NCBI GenBank assembly: GCA_037015955.1
Contig: CP143548.1
Span: 892,001 to 956,000 of the forward strand
Length of the DNA: 64,000 bases
Reading direction: 5' to 3'
Source: Lachnospiraceae bacterium JLR.KK008
GTDB taxonomy: Bacteria; Bacillota; Clostridia; Lachnospirales; Lachnospiraceae
A model generated the notes under the pieces. That model worked only from the letters and a program-made list of their open reading frames with translations. It did not search any database and was not told the origin of the DNA. Shown in pieces: positions 47,798-57,372 of this stretch. How positions within the stretch are numbered: position 1 is the stretch's first letter; the number at the start of each line of letters is the position of its first letter. Made by a program: the position numbers and the translations under genes.

Positions 47798-48433
47798 ATG
47801 GGCAGAACGTATGTGATTGGGGTGGCAGGAGGAACGGCTTCCGGTAAGACGACGATTGTGAAGATCATCAAAGATTATTTTGGCGAGGGCATAGAGCTGA
47901 TCGGGCATGACTGTTATTACAAGGCGCATGATGACATGCCGTTTGCAGAGCGGGAAAAGCTCAATTACGATCATCCTCAGTCTTTCGACACGGAGCGGAT
48001 GGTGGCGGATGTGATCGCACTCAAAGAAGGAAGGACGATCCAGCGGCCGGTCTATGATTACAGTGTGCATAACCGCTCCGAAGAGACGGTGACAGTACGG
48101 CCGAAAAAAATACTGATGCTGGAAGGGATTCTGATTCTGGAGTCGGAGGCATTGAGAAATCTGATGGATCTGCGGATCTTTGTGGATACGGACGCAGACG
48201 AACGGCTGATGCGCAGGATTACACGGGATATGGCGGAGCGGGGCCGCAGTGTGGAATCCGTTCTCCGGCAGTACCGCACGACCGTGAAACCGATGCACGA
48301 ACAGTTTGTAGAACCATCCAAAAAATATGCAGACCTGATTATTCCCAGGGGCGGGAAAAATACAGTGGCAGTGGCGATACTTAAAAACTATCTGAAACGG
48401 ATCTTAGACGGAGAAGAGGCAGAATGGACATGA
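47798..48433 (+). CDS. udk: Uridine kinase
   Basis: 211 residues. Walker A GVAGGTASGKTTIVKII; HDCYYKAHDDMPFAEREKLNYDHPQSFDTE; YDYSVHNRSEET; LMLEGILILESEALRNLMDLRIFVDTDADERLMRRITRD. Phosphorylates uridine and cytidine for pyrimidine salvage. The next start overlaps its end by 10 bases, indicating an operon with the PHP protein. Confidence 0.95.
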   Translation: MGRTYVIGVAGGTASGKTTIVKIIKDYFGEGIELIGHDCYYKAHDDMPFAEREKLNYDHPQSFDTERMVADVIALKEGRTIQRPVYDYSVHNRSEETVTVRPKKILMLEGILILESEALRNLMDLRIFVDTDADERLMRRITRDMAERGRSVESVLRQYRTTVKPMHEQFVEPSKKYADLIIPRGGKNTVAVAILKNYLKRILDGEEAEWT

Positions 48434-49185
48434 AGGATTTTCGGAGAGAATATCCGTATTTGTATGAAACACATTTACACACGCGGGAGGCGAGCGCCTG
48501 TGCCAAAGCAGGAGGCGCAGATATGGTAAAAGCCTGTAAGGCGGCCGGATATACGGGCATTTTTATCACGGACCATAACTGGGGCGGCAATACGGCGGTC
48601 AGCAGAAGGCTTCCATGGGAGGATTTTATCGGACAGTTCGTAAAAGGCTATGAAGCCGCCAGACGTATGGGAGAGCAGATCGGGCTGGATGTTTTCTTCG
48701 GCTGGGAAGCAGGTTATCGCGGCACGGAATTTCTGATCTATGGGTTGTCTCCGGAGTGGATGCTCGCTCATCCGCAGCTTTGGACGGCTTCCGTGGAAGA
48801 ACAATATGCGCTTGTGCATGAAGGCGGCGGACTTGTCATTCATGCACATCCTTTCCGGAAAGAATATTATATTCCGCAGGTCAGGCTGTTTCCGGAAGCG
48901 GTGGACGGTGTGGAGGGACTTAACGCTACACACAGCAACAGCCGCAGCCTGGAACATAACGACAGAACATTTGACGAAGAGGCGATCGTCTATGCCCGGG
49001 AACATGATCTGCCGATGACGGCGGGCTCAGATATTCACAGGACAGCGCTGCTTGGCGGCGGGATGGCGTTCAGAAGGAAACTGAAGGACGCGCAGGACTT
49101 TGTGCAGGCAGTGAAAAACCGGGAAGATTATCTGCTGACAAACGGCGAGGAATGGTTTGACAGAGACGGGAGAAAACTGATATAG
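48424..49185 (+). CDS. PHP-domain phosphoesterase
   Basis: 253 residues. Metal-ligand motifs of the PHP family: YETHLHTREASACAKAGG (HxH), GIFITDHNWGGN, an EAGYRGTEF Glu, LVIHAHPFRK, ATHSNSRSLEHN and AGSDIHRT. Related proteins hydrolyse nucleoside or sugar phosphates such as 5'-phospho oligonucleotide products. Next to udk, a nucleotide role is plausible but unproven. Translationally coupled to udk. Confidence 0.85.
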   Translation: MDMKDFRREYPYLYETHLHTREASACAKAGGADMVKACKAAGYTGIFITDHNWGGNTAVSRRLPWEDFIGQFVKGYEAARRMGEQIGLDVFFGWEAGYRGTEFLIYGLSPEWMLAHPQLWTASVEEQYALVHEGGGLVIHAHPFRKEYYIPQVRLFPEAVDGVEGLNATHSNSRSLEHNDRTFDEEAIVYAREHDLPMTAGSDIHRTALLGGGMAFRRKLKDAQDFVQAVKNREDYLLTNGEEWFDRDGRKLI

Positions 49186-49210
49186 TGACAAAGAGACGGA
49201 GGGACAGGGA

Positions 49211-50611
49211 ATGGAAAAACAAGCAGATGTGATTATAATCGGAGCGGGACCGGGTGGTATCTTCTGTGCCTATGAGCTGATGAGACAAAGGCCCGGACTG
49301 AAAGTCATCATGGTGGAAAAAGGACGTTCCATTGAGAAAAGGGAATGTCCGAAGCGAAAAACAAAACAGTGTGTCGGCTGTAAGCCCTGCTCCATCACGA
49401 CCGGTTTTGCCGGTGCGGGCGCGTTTTCGGACGGAAAACTTTCCTTATCGCCGGATGTGGGCGGAAATCTGCCGGAGATTCTCGGCTACGACGAGACGGT
49501 AAAACTGATCCGGGAGTCGGATGACATTTATCTGAAATTTGGCGCGGATAAAAATGTGTACGGTGTCAATAAAGAGGCGGAGATCCGGGAGATACGGCGT
49601 AAGGCGATCAATGCCAATCTGAAACTGGTGGAATGCCCGATCCGGCATCTGGGTACGGAAGAAGGGTACAAAATATATGCCAAGCTCCAGCAGGCCTTAC
49701 AGGAACAGGGCGTGGAGCTGCGTTTCAACACGATGGTCACAGATATTATTGTGGAAGACGGCCGGGCGGTCGGTGTCAGGACCGGACAGGGAGAAATCCT
49801 CTGTGCGGACGAGATCGTATCAGCGGTGGGACGGGAAGGCGCCGACTGGTTTAAGGACAAATGCGAGGAGATCGGCATAGAGACGACGCCGGGGACCGTA
49901 GATGTGGGCGTGCGCGTGGAAGTGCGGGACGAAGTGATGCAGATTCTCAACGAAAATCTGTATGAGGCGAAGCTCATCTGTCATACGCCTACGTTTGACG
50001 ATAAAGTAAGAACTTTCTGCACCAATCCTTCCGGGGAGGTGGCGACAGAATATTATGAAGGCGGGCTTGCCGTTGTCAACGGTCATGCCTACAAATCTCA
50101 GGAATACAAAACAGACAACACTAATTTTGCCATACTGGTATCCAAAAACTTTACCAAGCCGTTCAAGACACCGATCGAATACGGCAGGAAAATTGCGGAG
50201 CTGTCCAATATGCTCTGTGGAGGCAAGATTCTGGTACAGACATTTGGTGATTTCCGCCGGGGACGGCGGACGACGGAGGAACGGCTCTGCCGGAATAACC
50301 TGATTCCGACGCTCAAAGACGCGGTACCAGGCGATCTGTCGCTCGTATTTCCGCACAGGATCATGGTTGATATTGAGGAGATGCTTGTGGCGCTGGACAA
50401 GGTGACGCCGGGGATTGCCTCGGAGGAGACGCTGCTGTATGGTGTGGAAGTGAAGTTCTATTCCAATAAAGTAATCGTGGACAGAGATTTCCAGACAAGT
50501 ATCCGGGGATTGCGTGCCATTGGGGACGGCGCCGGCGTTACCCGGGGATTGCAGCAGGCTTCCGCCAATGGGATCAGCGTGGCGAGAAGTATATTGAAGT
50601 GCATGGAGTGA
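49211..50611 (+). CDS. FAD-dependent oxidoreductase (COG2509-type)
   Basis: 466 residues. N-terminal FAD-binding VIIIGAGPGGIFCAYELM, then a cysteine-rich stretch CPKRKTKQCVGCKPC (about 55-69) and TGFAGAGAFSDGKLSLSP. C-terminal FAD site GLRAIGDGAGVTRGLQQASANG. Uncharacterised dehydrogenase family common in Firmicutes; the four cysteines may bind a metal or cluster. Start ATG 49211 after GGAGGGACAGG. The PpiC-type lipoprotein gene follows 4 bases after the stop. Confidence 0.88.
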   Translation: MEKQADVIIIGAGPGGIFCAYELMRQRPGLKVIMVEKGRSIEKRECPKRKTKQCVGCKPCSITTGFAGAGAFSDGKLSLSPDVGGNLPEILGYDETVKLIRESDDIYLKFGADKNVYGVNKEAEIREIRRKAINANLKLVECPIRHLGTEEGYKIYAKLQQALQEQGVELRFNTMVTDIIVEDGRAVGVRTGQGEILCADEIVSAVGREGADWFKDKCEEIGIETTPGTVDVGVRVEVRDEVMQILNENLYEAKLICHTPTFDDKVRTFCTNPSGEVATEYYEGGLAVVNGHAYKSQEYKTDNTNFAILVSKNFTKPFKTPIEYGRKIAELSNMLCGGKILVQTFGDFRRGRRTTEERLCRNNLIPTLKDAVPGDLSLVFPHRIMVDIEEMLVALDKVTPGIASEETLLYGVEVKFYSNKVIVDRDFQTSIRGLRAIGDGAGVTRGLQQASANGISVARSILKCME

Positions 50612-50615
50612 TGTT

Positions 50616-51683
50616 ATGAAAAAAAAGGCGGGAAAGCTGCTTTGTCTTATGCTCTGCTTTCTGTTTTTCCTGACCGGCTGCGGGGAGGACGAAGAGACGA
50701 CAAAGGTAGTGCTGACGACCGGATTTGACAAAGATGAAATCTTCCGCGTGGAGAGCGCTTCCTGCAGTCTGCCGGAAGTGATGGTCTATCTGACAAACAC
50801 ACAAAACCGGTATGAAAGCATATACGGACCGCAGATCTGGGAGAAAAGTCTGCGGGGCAGGACGCTTGAACAGAATGTAAAAGATACAGTGCTCGCAGAG
50901 CTGGCGCAGATCAAAGTAATGAATCTGCTGGCAGAAAAGTATGCGGTCGCGCTCAGTGACAGCGAGAAGGAACTGGCAGATCAGGCTGGCGCAGAATACT
51001 TCGCTTCCCTCAATGAGACAGAGATCGAGGCGATGGGGGTCGATGAGAAAGCGATCAATGCGATGTATGAGGAATATGCCATAGCCGATAAAGTTTACCG
51101 TTATATTATCAAGGACATCAATCCGGAGATCAGCGACGATGAGGCGAGGACGATCACTGTGGAGCATATTCTGATCAAAACCTATTCTCTGGACGGCAGC
51201 GGACAGAAAGTACCCTACGACGAGGCAGAGAAGCGGCAGGCTTATGAGAAAGCGCAGCAGGCGCTGGAAGCCGCGCGGGAAGGTGAGGTGTTCGAGAGTC
51301 TGATTTCGAGATATAATGAGGATAACAAGAGCGTCTATTCGTTCGGCAAGGGAGAGATGGAGCCTGATTTTGAGAAAGCTGCCTTTAACCTTGGTACCGA
51401 TGAGATCAGCGATATTGTAGAGACCGAATATGGATACCATATCATCAAATGTATCAGCACATTTAACCGGGAAGAGACGGACGCCAACAAAGTGAAGATT
51501 GTCGAACAGCGCAGAAAAGAAGTGTTCAGCCAGGAATACGATGCTTTTGCGGATTCTCTGACGCGCAATCTCAATGAGGAGGCGTGGGATCGTGTGACGC
51601 TGATTCACGATGAAAAGGTAGCGACGACAGATTTTTTTCAGGTTTACAACACCTATTTTGAAGGAGTGTTCGGAGAGGAGTAA
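50616..51683 (+). CDS. PpiC/PrsA-like peptidyl-prolyl isomerase lipoprotein
   Basis: 355 residues. Lipoprotein signal with lipobox FLTGC (Cys21). N-terminal SurA-like helical chaperone part (about 55-165), then a parvulin domain at about 175-290: ITVEHILIKTYSL, AREGEVFESLISRYNEDNKS, FGKGEMEPDFEKAAFNLGTDEISDIVETEYGYHIIKC. Assists folding of exported proteins on the outer face of the membrane. Four bases after the flavoprotein gene. Confidence 0.9.
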   Translation: MKKKAGKLLCLMLCFLFFLTGCGEDEETTKVVLTTGFDKDEIFRVESASCSLPEVMVYLTNTQNRYESIYGPQIWEKSLRGRTLEQNVKDTVLAELAQIKVMNLLAEKYAVALSDSEKELADQAGAEYFASLNETEIEAMGVDEKAINAMYEEYAIADKVYRYIIKDINPEISDDEARTITVEHILIKTYSLDGSGQKVPYDEAEKRQAYEKAQQALEAAREGEVFESLISRYNEDNKSVYSFGKGEMEPDFEKAAFNLGTDEISDIVETEYGYHIIKCISTFNREETDANKVKIVEQRRKEVFSQEYDAFADSLTRNLNEEAWDRVTLIHDEKVATTDFFQVYNTYFEGVFGEE

Positions 51684-51753
51684 AAAAGGCACACCATACA
51701 AGCGTTCTGCATAGGATAAATGTGGATATAAATCAGGAAAGAGGCAGTTTGGC

Positions 51754-52608
51754 ATGAGAGTGAAAAAATGGATGGTGAGAATGATCCTTCTTGACCTGTT
51801 CACGCTGGGACTGCTTCTTTTTGTACGTGGTTATGGACAGGAGAGCGCAGCGGCCGCGGCGCCTGCCGCTGCCACTGATATGAGGATGGAAGAAGCGGGC
51901 ATGCCGGTCGGTGAGACGGCTCTTCCGGGGCAGAAAGGCAGCGCGCAGGGACAGGAAAATAGTGTGCAGGGACAGGAAGGCAGCGAGCAGGTGCAGGAAC
52001 AGGAGGACAGCGGGCAGGTGGAGGAACAGGAGGGCAGCGGGCAGCAGGATGTCGGCAAACACATTGCGCTCACGTTTGACGACGGGCCTCATCCCCGGTA
52101 TACGGAAAAGCTGCTGGACGGTCTGGCGGAGCGGGGTGTAAAAGCCACTTTCTTTGTGACAGGCGCCAACGCGGAGAAATATCCGGAGATCGTAAAGCGG
52201 ATGCAGGAGGAAGGGCATTTAATCGGCAATCATACTTATCATCATGTGCAGTTGACGGCTGCCAACGGCGAGAAGTTCCGGGAGGAGATCATATCCACGA
52301 ACGAGGTCATCAAAGAGATCACAGGTGAAGACACAGAATATATCCGGCCGCCATACGGCTGCTGGAATAAGAAATACGAAGACGAGCTGAATATGTTTCC
52401 GGTTCTGTGGTCCATCGATCCGCGTGACTGGTGCTCGGATGATGTGGACTGCATTGTCAGAAACACCGTGGGCAAGATCAAAGAAGGAGACATCATCCTC
52501 ATGCACGATCAATATAAATCGAGCGTCACTGCCGCCCTGGAGATCGTGGATCAGCTGCAGGACCAGGGCTATGAGTTTGTGACAGTGGAAGAGATGCTGC
52601 TGGATTAG
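51754..52608 (+). CDS. Polysaccharide (peptidoglycan) deacetylase
   Basis: 284 residues. N-terminal membrane anchor or signal (about 7-27), a low-complexity linker rich in Gln, Glu, Gly and Ser (about 45-100), and a NodB domain: IALTFDDGPHPRYTEKLLD with the catalytic and metal Asp pair, IGNHTYHHVQL with the metal histidines, IRPPYGCWN, and DIILMHDQYK. Removes acetyl groups from cell-wall GlcNAc or MurNAc. Its last four bases overlap the end of the convergent AraC gene. Confidence 0.92.
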   Translation: MRVKKWMVRMILLDLFTLGLLLFVRGYGQESAAAAAPAAATDMRMEEAGMPVGETALPGQKGSAQGQENSVQGQEGSEQVQEQEDSGQVEEQEGSGQQDVGKHIALTFDDGPHPRYTEKLLDGLAERGVKATFFVTGANAEKYPEIVKRMQEEGHLIGNHTYHHVQLTAANGEKFREEIISTNEVIKEITGEDTEYIRPPYGCWNKKYEDELNMFPVLWSIDPRDWCSDDVDCIVRNTVGKIKEGDIILMHDQYKSSVTAALEIVDQLQDQGYEFVTVEEMLLD

Positions 52609-53438
52609 GCGGACGGTACGTTCTGCTCCCGGTAACGGGCAGGACTGACGCCCATTTTCTGCCGGAAGATTCTCGAAAAATACAGAGGGTCTGCGTAGCT
52701 GACAGAGTGGGCGATGGCACGTACCGATAAGTCCGTGTTTTTCAGAAGGATACAAGCCTGTCGGATCCGGTAATCGGTCAGCCACGTCTGGATGGAAAAT
52801 CCGGTGTGCGATTTAAAGATCCGGTGCAGATAGGAGCGGTTCAGGTTTAAATGGTCGGCGATGTCCTGAACGGTGATTGGATCACAATAACAGCTTTCGA
52901 TATAGTTCAGCGCTTCTTCCACGTGATCGGACTTTTTTTCCTGAGCAGGATAGCGGCTGCCTGGAAACTTGCGCGCCAGCAGGAAGAGATATTCATACAT
53001 AATGCTGTTCATTATCAGATCACGGTTTTGCGGGAGCCGGTCAGCTTCAAACATCTTCTCATAGCAAAGCCGCATCTGGTCATCCTGTCCGTAGTGGACA
53101 ACCAGTTCATTGATCAGGGAAGTGCGCTCCAGATAGCCTTTTACTTTAATGCCCTGCATACCGATCCAGGTATAGCTCCAGGGGCAGTGAGCGTCAGCTT
53201 CATAATAGATCAGTTCGCCGGGGCAGATCAGAAAGGCGTCCCCCTTACCGAGCCGGAAGAGCTTTCCTCTTGCCTTATAGATGCCTGAACCGTCCAGTAC
53301 ATAGTGGATCAGGTAGCCGTTGCGCAGGATCGGCCCATAGCTGTGCCCGGGTGCACAGTCTTCATAACCACAGGTATAGATCATCGCGTCGATATTTCGG
53401 TAAAAGTCGTTGGAAAAGTTGTAGTCCTCCATCATCAA
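52605..53438 (-). CDS. AraC-family transcriptional regulator
   Basis: 277 residues. N-terminal cupin sensor (about 20-95; HYVLDGSGIYKARGKLFRLGKGDAFLICPGELIYY) and C-terminal double helix-turn-helix (about 170-270; ITVQDIADHLNLNRSYLHRIFK and SVRAIAHSVSYADPLYFSRIFRQKMGVSPARYRE). Sugar-responsive regulator; its divergent neighbour, a beta-glucoside PTS, is the likely target. RBS AGAGGAA before ATG 53438. Confidence 0.92.
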   Translation of the reverse strand: MMMEDYNFSNDFYRNIDAMIYTCGYEDCAPGHSYGPILRNGYLIHYVLDGSGIYKARGKLFRLGKGDAFLICPGELIYYEADAHCPWSYTWIGMQGIKVKGYLERTSLINELVVHYGQDDQMRLCYEKMFEADRLPQNRDLIMNSIMYEYLFLLARKFPGSRYPAQEKKSDHVEEALNYIESCYCDPITVQDIADHLNLNRSYLHRIFKSHTGFSIQTWLTDYRIRQACILLKNTDLSVRAIAHSVSYADPLYFSRIFRQKMGVSPARYREQNVPSA

Positions 53439-53619
53439 TTCCTCTCAGGTCATAATGTTCAATATGGAAGTCACATATCTCCATATACTCTCCATTTTAT
53501 CTTGTTATAATATGAATTACAAGAGGCAGATAAAAAAGTAAAAAGCCTTTTCTTTTACTGTGGCCACGGGAATCGGAAAGTAAATAACTTCTGCAAAAAA
53601 TAACAAGGAGGCGCATGGA
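53439..53619. promoter_or_regulatory. Divergent control region with repeated TCCAT motifs
   Basis: Towards the PTS a good -10 box TATAAT (53506-53511) has no matching -35, as expected for an activator-dependent promoter. Upstream are CTCCATATA and CTCTCCATTTT in tandem (about 53479-53497) and an inverted ATATGGA near 53462, candidate AraC-type half sites. Confidence 0.5.
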
Positions 53620-55593
53620 ATGGATGCGAATAAACGGCAGCGATATGAAAAAATCTCCATAGAGCTTACGAGACTGGTCGGGGGAAGAGAAAATATACAG
53701 GGTGTGGCGCACTGTGCCACCCGTCTGAGGATCGTCTTGAATGACAACGATCTGGCAGATCTGAAGGCGATCGAAGATGTAGACTTGGCAAAAGGAGTGT
53801 TTGTGGCGGGCGATCAGGTACAGATTATTTTCGGGGCTGGTCTTGTCAATGACGTATATGAAGTGTTTGCGGAACACAACAATATGAAAAACATGAGTCT
53901 GAGCGATCTGAAAACGGTGGCGAACAGAAAAATGAATCCCCTGCAGAGAATTATCAAGGCGTTATCCGATGTGTTTGTGGACATTATGCCGGGTATCCTT
54001 GCGGCAGCGCTGCTCACGGGACTTTCCGGGGTGCTTGGCAATCTGGACTTCGTAAAGGCCAATGAGACTTTGTTTGGGATCAACAGACTGATCAATATTT
54101 CATCGGGAGCGATCTTTGGCTTCCTGCCGCTCGCCGTGGCTTACAGTACATGCAAACGATTCGGCGGCCGGCCCATTCTCGGTATTGTCATTGGCTGTAT
54201 TATGTTAAGTGACAGTCTGGCGAACGCGTATGCGGCGGCGCAGGGGACAGTGGAGGTCACAACATTACATATTTTTGGGATGGGTGTGGAGCTGGTAGGC
54301 TTTCAGGGCGGTATTATCGTGGCGCTGCTCATGGGATTTGTGACCGCAAAGCTGGATCTGTTTTTTGAGAAAAAGGTGCCGGAAGTCATCCGGCTTCTCA
54401 TTTCGCCGCTGCTCACGACATTGGTCGGTGCACTGCTTTTATTTACCGTGATTGGTCCGGTGGGGCGGGGGCTTTCCTCCGGAATCACAAATGGTCTTGT
54501 ATGGATGACACAGAATATGGGTGTTTTCGGCTACGGAATCTTTTCTGGTCTGCAGCAGCTTGTCGTCATTACCGGCTTGCACCATATTTTTGGGGCGATC
54601 GAAGCGCAGCTTCTGGCAGATACGGGCAGGAATTTTATCAATCCGCTTATGTCGGTGGCCATCATTGCGCAGGGCGGTGCCGTTCTCGGTTATCTGGCAA
54701 TGCACAGAAAGAATGCGAAGACGAAAGAGTTATGTATTCCCAGCTTTATCTCGGTGTTATTTGGAATTACGGAACCCGCGCTGTTCGGCATTAACCTGCG
54801 TTACCGTTTCCCGATTATCGGCGGCTGTATTGGCGGGGCTTTGGGTGGTATTGTCGTATATCTGACCAATCTCGCAGCAGTCGGTTTCGGGACGACCGTC
54901 ATTCCGGGCATTGCCCTTGCCGACCCTGCAGGCAATGGTTATGTGAATTATGTGATTGCTCATGCTGCTGCCATCACCGGTGGTTTTGTGATGACGCTGT
55001 TACTTGGACGGTTTATGGATCGGACTCCGGCGGCAGAAGGTGCGGACAGAGCAGGAAGAGAGACGCAGGCATCGGCAGAGTATACGGCGGTGTCAGGGAG
55101 CGTATGCTGCGAATCCGCAAAACAGGCAGAGATTCCAAAGGAAGAATTATTCTTCGCACATGCGCAGGGACAGCTGATCAAGATGGAGGATGTGAAGGAC
55201 GAAACTTTTGCCAATAAAATTTTGGGAGATGGTACGGCGATCATTCCGGAGACAGGACAGGTTTACGCACCGGCGGATGGTACGGTAACCGGTATTTTTG
55301 AGACAAAGCATGCACTTTGTTTCAGCAGTGTCTGTGGAACGGAGATTCTCATCCATATCGGTGTTGACACGGTAAAGCTGGGAGGCCAATATTTTACGGC
55401 ACATGTAAAAAACGGCGCCCATGTGAAGCGGGGCCAGCTGCTGATTGAATTTGACAAGGCACAGATCGAAAAAGCGGGCTATGACACGACCATTCCCATG
55501 ATCTTTACTGATCTGGCGGATGAAAGGAAACTGCAGGTATCCGCGCCCGGCAAAGTGACAATGGATGCGAAGACAGTGACAGTGCTTACATGA
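53620..55593 (+). CDS. PTS beta-glucoside-family EIIBCA permease (second)
   Basis: 657 residues, same domain order as the antiterminator-controlled PTS: EIIB with phospho-Cys in VAHCATRLRIVL, EIIC (about 100-460), low-complexity linker, EIIA at about 500-657 with CFSSVCGTEILIHIGVDTVKL. RBS AAGGAGG before ATG 53620. No RAT is seen upstream; an AraC regulator is divergent instead. No glycosidase follows, only a HAD phosphatase, so the substrate may be a disaccharide such as trehalose or sucrose or a glucoside handled elsewhere. Confidence 0.93.
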   Translation: MDANKRQRYEKISIELTRLVGGRENIQGVAHCATRLRIVLNDNDLADLKAIEDVDLAKGVFVAGDQVQIIFGAGLVNDVYEVFAEHNNMKNMSLSDLKTVANRKMNPLQRIIKALSDVFVDIMPGILAAALLTGLSGVLGNLDFVKANETLFGINRLINISSGAIFGFLPLAVAYSTCKRFGGRPILGIVIGCIMLSDSLANAYAAAQGTVEVTTLHIFGMGVELVGFQGGIIVALLMGFVTAKLDLFFEKKVPEVIRLLISPLLTTLVGALLLFTVIGPVGRGLSSGITNGLVWMTQNMGVFGYGIFSGLQQLVVITGLHHIFGAIEAQLLADTGRNFINPLMSVAIIAQGGAVLGYLAMHRKNAKTKELCIPSFISVLFGITEPALFGINLRYRFPIIGGCIGGALGGIVVYLTNLAAVGFGTTVIPGIALADPAGNGYVNYVIAHAAAITGGFVMTLLLGRFMDRTPAAEGADRAGRETQASAEYTAVSGSVCCESAKQAEIPKEELFFAHAQGQLIKMEDVKDETFANKILGDGTAIIPETGQVYAPADGTVTGIFETKHALCFSSVCGTEILIHIGVDTVKLGGQYFTAHVKNGAHVKRGQLLIEFDKAQIEKAGYDTTIPMIFTDLADERKLQVSAPGKVTMDAKTVTVLT

Positions 55594-55658
55594 GAATTTC
55601 CATGAACTGTCGAACAGACACAGACAGAACAGAAACAAACGGAAATCGGGGAAAAGGT

Positions 55659-56528
55659 ATGAATAAGAAACTGATCTTTTTGGACATTGACGGGACTTTG
55701 GTCTCTGCCATGGCGCCGCCGTCAGTGCTAACGGCAGAGGCAGTGCGGGGAGCAAGGGCAAACGGGCATAAAGTGTTTCTCTGTACGGGACGGAATATGC
55801 CGATTATCGGGCGTGAGATTCTGGATGTTGGCTTTGACGGGATCATCGCCAGCGCCGGAAGCCATGTAGAGGTTGAAGACCGGGTGCTTTTTGACCATCT
55901 TCTGCCGGAAGAGACGATACAGGAATGTCTCTCCGTGTTCCACACTCATCGGATGTATTGCAGAATAGAGACAGCGGAAGGGATTTATACCGATCCGCAG
56001 ATGGAGGAACTTCTCAGGAACGCAAAACCGGATCAGGGCAATTCGGAACTGATTCGGATGCAGAAGGAGATTGAAGCTGGCTTTATGCTCTCGCCATATG
56101 AAAAATATCCCGGAAGGGGCGCCTACAAAATATGCTTTACGAGCAGGGACCTTGCGTCGATTGAGGAGACAAAACAGTATCTCGGGGACCGCTTCCTCTA
56201 TGCCGTACATCCTTATGCGGGGACGACGTCCTGTTTTAACGGGGAGATCATTCCCAGGGGGATCGACAAGGGCAGGGGGATGAAGATCGTCTGCCAGTAT
56301 TACGGGGCAGGCCTGCAGGATACGATTGCCTTTGGTGACAGTATGAACGACTATGAGATGTTGGAGGCTGCGAATGTAAGCGTGGCCATGGGAAACGCCT
56401 GTGACGAACTGAAGCAGATGGCGGATCTCGTCTGTGGAACGGTGTGGGAAGACGGTATTTATTACGGATTCCGGGATCTGGGACTCCTTCAGGAATACAA
56501 AGGCGACAAAAAAGATGCCGCCTGCTGA
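55659..56528 (+). CDS. Cof-type HAD-IIB phosphatase
   Basis: 289 residues from ATG 55659 (GGGGAAAAGG upstream; an upstream in-frame start overlaps the PTS). Motif I FLDIDGTLVSAM, motif II with VFLCTGRNMP, C2 cap in the middle, motif III/IV IPRGIDKGRGMKIV and IAFGDSMNDYEMLEAANVSVAMGNA. Hydrolyses sugar phosphates or similar. Follows the second PTS after 65 bases, so it may dephosphorylate its product. Confidence 0.9.
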   Translation: MNKKLIFLDIDGTLVSAMAPPSVLTAEAVRGARANGHKVFLCTGRNMPIIGREILDVGFDGIIASAGSHVEVEDRVLFDHLLPEETIQECLSVFHTHRMYCRIETAEGIYTDPQMEELLRNAKPDQGNSELIRMQKEIEAGFMLSPYEKYPGRGAYKICFTSRDLASIEETKQYLGDRFLYAVHPYAGTTSCFNGEIIPRGIDKGRGMKIVCQYYGAGLQDTIAFGDSMNDYEMLEAANVSVAMGNACDELKQMADLVCGTVWEDGIYYGFRDLGLLQEYKGDKKDAAC

Positions 56529-56719
56529 CTGCTTACTTCCATTTGAAGTGCATGGACTGGAACAGAAGTCAGGGAGACACATGGACTGCAAAAAACAGGA
56601 AAAAGTTTCCGGCGAGATGTTGATGAGTTATAATAAACCCAGTTATTATAACAAATACAAGTACTTGGAAGATAACAGCAGAGACCAAAGGTTCTGCTCT
56701 GCCATGGAGGGTATCACAA

Positions 56720-57268
56720 ATGCAATATATTGATCACTGTAAATCTCCGCTTGGAGATATTCTTCTTGCCGCCGATGAGATCGGTTTGACCGGTCTGTGG
56801 CTTGATGGGAAAACGTATGAGGGAAAGCATCTTGCTTTGCAATATGAAGAAAAGGAACTGCCTGTCTTTGAACAGACGAAACGTTGGCTGACTATTTATT
56901 TTTCGGGTCAGGAGCCGGATTTTATGCCGCCTGTCCATTTGACCGGCACGCCTTTCCGCCTTGCAGTCTGGGAGATCCTGCGAAAGATACCGTATGGTGG
57001 GACAACGACATACGGAGAGATCGCCAGACAGATCGCGCAGCAGAGAGGATTGCCCCGTATGTCCGCACAGGCGGTAGGCGGAGCAGTGGGACATAACGAA
57101 ATATCGATTATCATTCCCTGCCACAGAGTTGTGGGCACGAACGGGAGCCTCACCGGGTATGGCGGAGGACTCGATAAAAAGGTAAAGCTGTTGACGCTGG
57201 AAAAAGTGGATATGCGGCGGATGTTTCTTCCCGCGGGCAGCAGGCCGGGTGCTTTGCCTGGGAATTAA
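56720..57268 (+). CDS. Methylated-DNA-protein-cysteine methyltransferase
   Basis: 182 residues. N-terminal Ada-like fold, C-terminal methyltransferase with active Cys in SIIIPCHRVVGTNGSLTGYGGGLDKK and the IPYGGTTTYGEIARQIA recognition helix region. Repairs O6-methylguanine by a suicide transfer. GGAGGGTATCACAA lies before ATG 56720. Confidence 0.93.
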   Translation: MQYIDHCKSPLGDILLAADEIGLTGLWLDGKTYEGKHLALQYEEKELPVFEQTKRWLTIYFSGQEPDFMPPVHLTGTPFRLAVWEILRKIPYGGTTTYGEIARQIAQQRGLPRMSAQAVGGAVGHNEISIIIPCHRVVGTNGSLTGYGGGLDKKVKLLTLEKVDMRRMFLPAGSRPGALPGN

Positions 57269-57288
57269 GAGGGGAAGAGACAGGAAAA

Positions 57289-57320
57289 GGAAACGGTATC
57301 GCCCAGGCCATACCGTTTCC
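57289..57320. terminator. Hairpin between convergent genes
   Basis: Perfect 11-base arms GGAAACGGTAT (57289-57299) and ATACCGTTTCC (57310-57320). On the minus strand it is followed by TTTTCC, so it serves best as terminator of the DUF3795 gene. Confidence 0.7.
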
Positions 57321-57372
57321 GGATTGCATTGGTTTAATTCTGTAAGTAAGAATTTACAGGTGCCAGATTTGA

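Noticed and set aside
56623-56733. 36-residue ORF (MSYNKPSYYN...) before the methyltransferase gene
   Set aside because: Weak RBS and 14 bases of overlap with the methyltransferase start; cannot be supported beyond chance.
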